Source: Myxococcales bacterium
GTDB taxonomy: Bacteria > Myxococcota > Polyangia > Fen-1088
Assembly (NCBI GenBank): GCA_003155465.1
Contig: PMCR01000342.1
Location: 1-12,104, forward strand
Direction: 5' to 3'
DNA length: 12,104 bases
A model generated the notes under the pieces. It saw only the letters and a list, made by a program, of their open reading frames with translations, was not told the DNA's origin and ran no database searches. Positions 6,338-12,104 of this stretch are shown here, in pieces. The stretch's first letter is position 1. Each line of letters opens with the position of its first letter. The translations under genes and the position numbers were made by a program.

Positions 6338-7987
6338 GTGAGGAGCCTGGGGTGCATCCTTGTCACTCTGCTGGCTGTGGGCTCGGGTGGGGCTTCGATC
6401 GCTTGTAGTGCCAGCCGGGGAAATGGCGGCGGCGGCAACGATTCAGGTACACCCGGCGACCAGGTTGACTATCTGATCGTGGCTGCCGACGACCTGTTCG
6501 CTTCGGCCGCTCGCTATCGCGACTTTCGCAACGCCAGCGGCCACCGTGTCGACCTGGCGATGGTCAGCGATCTCGTCGGTGACGCCGCGGATGCAGCCGA
6601 CGCAAGCGCACGGATTCGGGCCTACGTCCGGTCACGCTACGATGCCCGCGACACCACGCGACCGATGTTCCTCCTTCTCCTCGGAGACGCCCAGACCGCC
6701 TGGCCTGGGGACGGCAGCGGCGTGCCCACCGGAACCTGGATCGATCCATCGACCTCGGCGGCGGTGACCTCCGACAACGTCTATGCCGACATGAATGGCG
6801 ACGATGTCCCCGAGATCGCTGTCGGCCGCATCACCGCAGACAGCGACGCCGAAGCCGACCTCGTGCGCGACAAGGTCGGAAGCTACGAGTCGACGCACGA
6901 GATCGGTGTGTGGGATCGCCGCCTCAGCATTTTCGCCAGCACCTCCGGTTTCGGCGATTCCATCGACACCGCTATCGAAAGCCTGGTCTACAACATCACC
7001 GAGGCCATCCCCTACGACTACGACGTGACCATGACCTACGCGCGCCAGTCATCGCCCTACGTCTATGTTCCCGAACAATTTAGCGACCAGGTCTATCGCC
7101 GTATCAACGAGGGCTCGCTGCTGGTGGCCTACGTGGGGCACGGATCTCCCGACGGTTTTGCGACTTTGGATTGGAACGGCAGGTCCTACCCGATCCTCGA
7201 CACCGGACGTCTCGATCAGCTTTCGGTAAACCACAAATCGCCGATCCTCCTCTTCGTGGCTTGCTCGACCGGCGCTTTCGCTGCTTCGGAGAGCGTGAGC
7301 GAACGCATCCTCGCCCAGCCGAACGCGCCTGCCGCGATCTTCTCCTCGACCGAGGAATCGGATCCTTACGCCAATGCGGTCTTCATCTACGAGGTTTCAC
7401 AGGCGTTCACGTCCTTGCGCTCGTCAACCGTCGGTGATGCCTTCCTGCGGGCCAAGCAACGGATGCTTCAGAACAACGACAGCGTTCGCCAAGGAATCGA
7501 CTCGGTGGCCGGATTCCTCGACACCGCGACCGCAAGGAACGCCCTGAAGCACAGCCATTTGCACATGTACACCCTCTTCGGCGATCCAGGGATGACCGTC
7601 ACGTACCCCGGCACCGCAAGCCAAGTCTCAGTCAGTCCGTCCACGGCCAGCGCCGGGGCCGACCTGACCGTTGCGGCAACATTTACGGGTCTTTCTTCGG
7701 GCGCCGAGGCGATCCTCAGTCTCGAATCCGCGCGCAGGGCCATCCTCAATGCCATCTCGCCCGTTCCCGCCGACGACGACCCCAGTCGCGACGGCGTGAT
7801 CGTGCAGAACTACGACACCGCGAACGACAAGGTCGCGGCCACCGTGACTGTGCCGATAACCGGATCGTCGCTGTCGACCACGCTTCAGATCCCGGCGAAC
7901 CTGCCGCCAGGCCAATACCACATCAAGGTCTTCGCCTACGACACCAGCAGCGACTTCGCCGGCTCAGCGCCTCTGACCGTGGAGTAG
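6338..7987 (+). CDS. C25 (gingipain-type) cysteine peptidase with C-terminal Ig-like domain, exported
   Basis: There are 549 residues from a GTG at 6338, with GAGAGG six bases upstream as ribosome site. Residues 1-23 form a signal peptide ending in a possible lipobox (Cys23), followed by a Gly-rich spacer. The caspase-like C25 domain spans about residues 43-423: VDYLIVAADD, FLLLLGDAQ, the Asp-rich DMNGDDVPEIAVGRI (151-165), catalytic His268 in VAYVGHGSPDG, catalytic Cys309 in LFVACSTGAF, and the closing HMYTLFGDPGMTV. Residues about 428-549 are a beta-rich Ig-like domain. C25 enzymes are extracellular endopeptidases; the cleavage specificity here cannot be read from sequence. There is no propeptide of gingipain size between signal and catalytic domain, and no obvious type IX secretion C-terminal domain. 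It follows the VWA lipoprotein by 137 bp on the same strand. Its stop lies one base from the stop of the convergent ychF gene. Confidence 0.88.
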   Translation: MRSLGCILVTLLAVGSGGASIACSASRGNGGGGNDSGTPGDQVDYLIVAADDLFASAARYRDFRNASGHRVDLAMVSDLVGDAADAADASARIRAYVRSRYDARDTTRPMFLLLLGDAQTAWPGDGSGVPTGTWIDPSTSAAVTSDNVYADMNGDDVPEIAVGRITADSDAEADLVRDKVGSYESTHEIGVWDRRLSIFASTSGFGDSIDTAIESLVYNITEAIPYDYDVTMTYARQSSPYVYVPEQFSDQVYRRINEGSLLVAYVGHGSPDGFATLDWNGRSYPILDTGRLDQLSVNHKSPILLFVACSTGAFAASESVSERILAQPNAPAAIFSSTEESDPYANAVFIYEVSQAFTSLRSSTVGDAFLRAKQRMLQNNDSVRQGIDSVAGFLDTATARNALKHSHLHMYTLFGDPGMTVTYPGTASQVSVSPSTASAGADLTVAATFTGLSSGAEAILSLESARRAILNAISPVPADDDPSRDGVIVQNYDTANDKVAATVTVPITGSSLSTTLQIPANLPPGQYHIKVFAYDTSSDFAGSAPLTVE

Positions 7988-7988
7988 G

Positions 7989-9041
<1,053 letters not shown>

Positions 9042-9170
9042 GTCGGCGTCCTAGCGCGCCTTCCCTCCGGTGGCCAATGGAAAGCCGCAGGCCAGGCCCA
9101 GACACGCCGAATCAGGCGGCATGAAGATCTGACGCGGCCGCTCCTGTGATCTCTGCTATGAAACTGCGCT

Positions 9171-9728
9171 GTGATTCAGGCGCTCATTTTCGACTGCGAT
9201 GGAACCCTGGCCGACACCATGCCGGCCCACTACCAGGCGTGGCTGGAAATTCTGCGGCCGCTCGGCATCGAGTTTCCCATGGACCGCTTCTACGCCATGG
9301 GCGGCATGCCCACGGACAAGATCGTAGTCGAGTTGTGCGGCGAGGCGGCCAAGTGGCTCGACGTGGCCGCGTTGGTGCGCGACAAGGCGCTCGCCTTCCA
9401 ACGCAAGATTGGCCAGGTCCGGCCTATCGAGAAGGTTGTGGACGTGGCGCGCGCCCACCGGGGCAAGACGCCCATGGCCGTGGCCTCGGGCGGCCAGCGC
9501 CGCATGGTCGAATTGACCCTGGCTCAGATCGGGGTGCTCGACTGGTTTCCGGTGGTGGTGACGGCAGAGGACACCCAACAGCACAAACCAGCACCCGACG
9601 TGTTCATCGAGGCCGCGCGCCGACTGGGCGTGTCGCCCGCAACCTGCACAGTCTACGAGGATACAGACTTGGGCTTGGAAGCCGCGCGCCGCGCCGGCAT
9701 GCGCTGGGTGGACGTGCGGCGGATGTGA
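9171..9728 (+). CDS. HAD-family sugar-phosphate phosphatase, YqaB/beta-phosphoglucomutase-like
   Basis: There are 185 residues from a GTG at 9171. HAD motif I is FDCDGTLADT, with nucleophile Asp8 and acid/base Asp10. The cap begins with MPAHYQAWLEIL, as in the beta-phosphoglucomutase subfamily. Motif II is VASGG, motif III Lys139 in HKPAPDVF, and motif IV YEDTDLGLEAARRAGM with Glu163 and Asp164. Length, the MPAHYQAW and DTDLGLEAA segments and the C-terminal VDVRRM match the E. coli YqaB type, a phosphatase of fructose-1-phosphate and similar small phosphosugars. Substrate is inferred from family only. No upstream start in frame would give a better N-terminus, and the ribosome site is weak. 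It is a cytoplasmic enzyme. It is monocistronic by layout, with ychF divergent upstream and the zinc-ribbon gene convergent 28 bp downstream. Confidence 0.88.
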   Translation: MIQALIFDCDGTLADTMPAHYQAWLEILRPLGIEFPMDRFYAMGGMPTDKIVVELCGEAAKWLDVAALVRDKALAFQRKIGQVRPIEKVVDVARAHRGKTPMAVASGGQRRMVELTLAQIGVLDWFPVVVTAEDTQQHKPAPDVFIEAARRLGVSPATCTVYEDTDLGLEAARRAGMRWVDVRRM

Positions 9729-9735
9729 AGGCAAG

Positions 9736-9758
9736 AGGGGCGACCGCAGGTCGCCCCT
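9736..9758. terminator. Perfect 10-bp-stem hairpin between convergent genes (terminator or REP-like palindrome)
   Basis: AGGGGCGACC (9736-9745), loop GCA, GGTCGCCCCT (9749-9758) is a perfect inverted repeat. It starts 7 bases after the HAD stop codon and includes two bases of the opposing gene's TAG stop (9757-9759). Neither side has a T-run, so it is not a textbook intrinsic terminator. The motif resembles GGGGCGACC/GGTCGCCCC palindromes scattered through many bacterial genomes. Confidence 0.7.
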
Positions 9759-10830
9759 ACTTCGCGGCTTCTTGAATGGATCGGGCGGCCTCGGCTACTT
9801 TCCCGCGTGCCCGCATGTAGTCGACGACGGACACGAGGAAGTCTTCCAGGTCCTCCTTCTTCTTGCCCTTGCGCGAGCGCTTGCCACAGCTCTCCCAGGC
9901 CTGGAGCTGGCGCGCCTCCTCCTCGAAGAGCTGCTTGTGGGTGGCCCTCCACGTGGGGACCGACTTCGGATTCACCTTCGCCTCCTTGTCCGCAACGGTC
10001 AGCAGACCGCCACAGTCAGCACGCACCTTGTCCATGAACACCACCGGGTCTTTCTTGAAGCACTGGTCGGCCAAGAACTCGAGCAAGGCCTGGGCGTCCT
10101 TCATCTTGGCCAGACCGGGAATCGCGCAGTAGAGGAACTTCTCGAAGGCCACCGCCTCGGGCGTGGGGTCCGGGGTCGAGTGCCAGGCGCCGCCGGTTTC
10201 CTGGATGAGCTGGTCGACGTCTTTGACCGAGCCGCGCTTCTTGATCTTCTCGGCGTAGTCCTCCAAGCCAGACTGCAGCTTCGGCAGGGTTTCGCGGTAC
10301 TTGTCGATCGGGCCCGCCAGTTCGGCCGGGGCATCACGCAGCCCACCAAAGGCTTGGCGCGCGCGTTCGATCTTGGGCACGCACTCGCTGGTCAGGTAGT
10401 CGGCAAAGGTCTTCTGCTGGGTGAAGTAGGCCGACTCGATACGCTGCTGGAACTGCTCGGCCTTTGCGAACATGCCCACGTCGACCTCGCTGGCCATCAC
10501 GCAGTTCCAGAACGCGCCGGTCTCGCGCTTCTCCAACTCGACGAACTGCGCGGCGTAGTCCAGCTTCTGCTGCGCGACCGCCTTGCGGTTGCGCTCTTTC
10601 CATTGCAGGTAGCCCAAGGCAACCACCACCACCGCGCCGATGGTCACGACGATCATCCGATTGCGCCTGCGGATCGCCTCACGCGCGGCCATCTGGCGCG
10701 CGTACTCATCTGCGCTGTCGATGGTCGGCGGTCCAGCCAGAGGCACGGCGACGGGCAGCGGAGCGCTGCACTTGGAGCAAGTGGTGGAACTGGGAAGGTT
10801 CTGGTGCCCGCATTTTTCACAGGAAACCAT
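9757..10830 (-). CDS. Unrecognised single-pass membrane protein with N-terminal zinc ribbon and Cys-rich exported domain
   Basis: The protein has 357 residues, and I do not recognise a family for its main domain. Residues 4-21 form a CxxC-x10-CxxC zinc ribbon (Cys4, 7, 18, 21; starts MVSCEKCGHQN). Residues about 22-50 are a Pro/Ala linker. Basic RRRNR at 54-58 precedes one hydrophobic helix at about 59-76, so the N-terminus should be cytoplasmic and residues 78-357 exported. That part is rich in charged helix (QQKLDYAAQFVELEKRE, PKLQSGLEDYAEKIKKRG) and has six cysteines (110, 150, 235, 257, 273, 315), which could form disulfides. The tail KRSRKGKKKEDLED is strongly basic. The ATG at 10830 has an excellent AAGGAG site with about 7-nt spacing. 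It lies 44 nt after the S41 protease gene on the same strand, so an operon is likely. Myxobacterial zinc-ribbon/TM proteins are common, but their roles are mostly unknown. Confidence 0.75.
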   Translation of the reverse strand: MVSCEKCGHQNLPSSTTCSKCSAPLPVAVPLAGPPTIDSADEYARQMAAREAIRRRNRMIVVTIGAVVVVALGYLQWKERNRKAVAQQKLDYAAQFVELEKRETGAFWNCVMASEVDVGMFAKAEQFQQRIESAYFTQQKTFADYLTSECVPKIERARQAFGGLRDAPAELAGPIDKYRETLPKLQSGLEDYAEKIKKRGSVKDVDQLIQETGGAWHSTPDPTPEAVAFEKFLYCAIPGLAKMKDAQALLEFLADQCFKKDPVVFMDKVRADCGGLLTVADKEAKVNPKSVPTWRATHKQLFEEEARQLQAWESCGKRSRKGKKKEDLEDFLVSVVDYMRARGKVAEAARSIQEAAK

Positions 10831-10874
10831 TGTGCTCTCCTTGTTGTTGATGCGCCGCGCTTGGCGTCGCGAAG

Positions 10875-12104
10875 CTAGCCCTTTTTAGCAGATTGCTTCG
10901 AAAAAACGGCCCACGATTTTAGATAGTCAAGCGCGACCTGCAGTTGGTGGTCGGTCAGGCGTCTTCGCTCCGTGGGTTTCTCGCCCTGCTCGTTGCGCAG
11001 GTGACGTTCCATGTTGCGCTCGCGGACGATCTCGGCGTCGGCCCCATCGGGCGTCGGTGCCGCGGCATCCACGACGACGTTGGGGGTGATGCCCTGGCTC
11101 TGGATGGAACGGCCGCTGGGTGTGTAGTAGCGCGAGACCGTGAGCTTGAGCCCACAGGGCTTGGCCCCGCAGCCGTCGATGGTCATCACCGTCTGCACCG
11201 AGCCCTTGCCAAAGGTCTGAGTGCCCATGACCACGGCACGCTGGTGATCCTGCAGGGCGCCGGCCACGATCTCGGCCGCCGACGCGGTGGCGCCGTCGAC
11301 CAGCACCACCATGGGGAAGCCCAGCCAGGTGCCGCGCGTGTGCGCCATCTGGCGGTCCATCTCCTTGCCTCCCTTGCCCACGGTGCGCACGATGAGACCT
11401 TCTGAGACGAACCGGTCGGCCACCTTGACGCCTTGATCCAGAAGCCCGCCTGGGTTGTGGCGCAGATCCAAGATCAGGCCCTTGATGCCGCCCGCAGCCG
11501 CGCTGCGTGTCTGGATGTCCTGCAGCCCCTCCAACACCTTGGCATCGGTGATGGCCGAGAACAGGCGCAGCTTGATGTAGCCGTAGCCGTCGTCGAGCAT
11601 GCGCCATTCCACCGCCTTGACCTCGAACTTCTCGCGTCGGATTCTGAAGGTGATCTCGCGTCCGCGGCGGCTGACGGTGATCACGACCTCGCTGCCCGCT
11701 GGGCCCTGGATGCGCGCCACCGCGTCGGTCCAGTCGAGCGGGCCTGCCTCCACGCCGTCGATGCGTTCGATGACGTCACCGGGCTCGATGCCGGCGCGGA
11801 AGGCGGGCGAGCCATCGATGGGGGAGACGACCACGAAACCGCGCTTGCGTTTTTCCAAGTCGACGCCGATGCCGGTGATTTCCGCATCGCCTTCGGTTTC
11901 CTTCTTCAGGCGGTCGTATTCCTCGGGATCCATGAAGCGCGAATGGGGATCCAGGGCTTCGGTCAGGCCGCGCGCGGCTCCATACATCAGATCGGTCTCA
12001 GGGATGTCCTCGACGTAGTTGTTCTCGATGTAGGACAGCACCTTGGTGAAGACACCCAATTTGTGATACGGGTCGAAGCGCCCCGCGCGACTGGGTCGAC
12101 TGGC
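10875..12104 (-). CDS. S41 C-terminal processing peptidase (CtpA/Prc type) with PDZ domain, 5' end outside window
   Basis: There are 409 visible residues. The frame stays open to the right edge, where RFDPYHKLGVFTKVLSYIEN reads as the normal N-terminal helix, so the TTG at 12057-12059 is not a start. The signal peptide or anchor is beyond the window. The order is an N-terminal helical region (YVEDIPETDLMYGAARGL, LDPHSRFM), a PDZ domain from GIGVDLEKRKRGFVVVSPI to VVITVSRRG, then the S41 core: YGYIKLRLF, LILDLRHNPGGLL, LVDGATASAAEIVAGAL with the catalytic Ser codon at 11280-11282, and FGKGSVQTV with the general-base Lys codon at 11205-11207, 25 residues later as usual. It ends with a basic, helical tail. 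Such enzymes trim or degrade exported proteins in the periplasm from their C-termini. The zinc-ribbon membrane protein gene follows by 44 nt and could be a partner or substrate, but this is inference. Confidence 0.93.
   Translation of the reverse strand, partial: ASRPSRAGRFDPYHKLGVFTKVLSYIENNYVEDIPETDLMYGAARGLTEALDPHSRFMDPEEYDRLKKETEGDAEITGIGVDLEKRKRGFVVVSPIDGSPAFRAGIEPGDVIERIDGVEAGPLDWTDAVARIQGPAGSEVVITVSRRGREITFRIRREKFEVKAVEWRMLDDGYGYIKLRLFSAITDAKVLEGLQDIQTRSAAAGGIKGLILDLRHNPGGLLDQGVKVADRFVSEGLIVRTVGKGGKEMDRQMAHTRGTWLGFPMVVLVDGATASAAEIVAGALQDHQRAVVMGTQTFGKGSVQTVMTIDGCGAKPCGLKLTVSRYYTPSGRSIQSQGITPNVVVDAAAPTPDGADAEIVRERNMERHLRNEQGEKPTERRRLTDHQLQVALDYLKSWAVFSKQSAKKG

Noticed and set aside
9772..10878. 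368-residue plus-strand ORF opposite the zinc-ribbon gene
   Set aside because: Leu/Arg/Val-rich antisense frame without motifs; the minus strand has a zinc ribbon, a membrane helix and a strong AAGGAG site.
12057..12059. TTG as start codon of the S41 protease
   Set aside because: The frame stays open upstream to the window edge and the residues there (RFDPYHK) continue the expected N-terminal helix, so the true start is outside.

Overview
The window is GC-rich, densely coding bacterial DNA. It contains long Gly/Thr/Ser-rich linkers in exported proteins, several GTG starts, a J-domain protein with a helical N-terminal module, a gingipain-type C25 protease and a VWA lipoprotein. This combination suggests a member of the Myxococcota/Polyangia (old Deltaproteobacteria). 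That assignment is inferred from protein style, because no rRNA or other marker is present.

Layout. (1) 1-584, minus: 5' part of a lipoprotein whose catalytic domain begins like a PL11 rhamnogalacturonan lyase after a tether of about 130 residues; it runs off the left edge. (2) 776-4444, plus: a tightly packed run of yqgE/algH-family gene, argD, argF and a J-domain protein, with gaps of 44, 3 and 7 nt. ArgD and ArgF are consecutive enzymes of arginine synthesis (N-acetylornithine aminotransferase, ornithine carbamoyltransferase). (3) 4704-7987, plus: two exported, probably lipid-anchored proteins, a VWA protein with a carboxypeptidase-regulatory-like domain and a C25 cysteine peptidase with a C-terminal Ig-like domain. 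(4) 7989-9041, minus: a YchF-family ATPase/GTPase, converging on the C25 gene with one base between the stop codons. (5) 9171-9728, plus: a YqaB-like HAD sugar-phosphate phosphatase, divergent from ychF. (6) 9757-12104, minus: a PDZ-S41 C-terminal processing protease (5' end off the right edge), followed by an unrecognised membrane protein with a cytoplasmic zinc ribbon and six cysteines in its exported part. A perfect 10-bp-stem hairpin sits where the HAD gene and this membrane-protein gene converge.

No tRNA, rRNA, CRISPR array, transposase or phage gene was found, and no stretch above 300 bases lacks a gene. I see no clear new multi-gene system. The least explained items are the zinc-ribbon/six-cysteine membrane protein beside the S41 protease, the VWA-C25 surface protein pair, and the small palindromes between genes.
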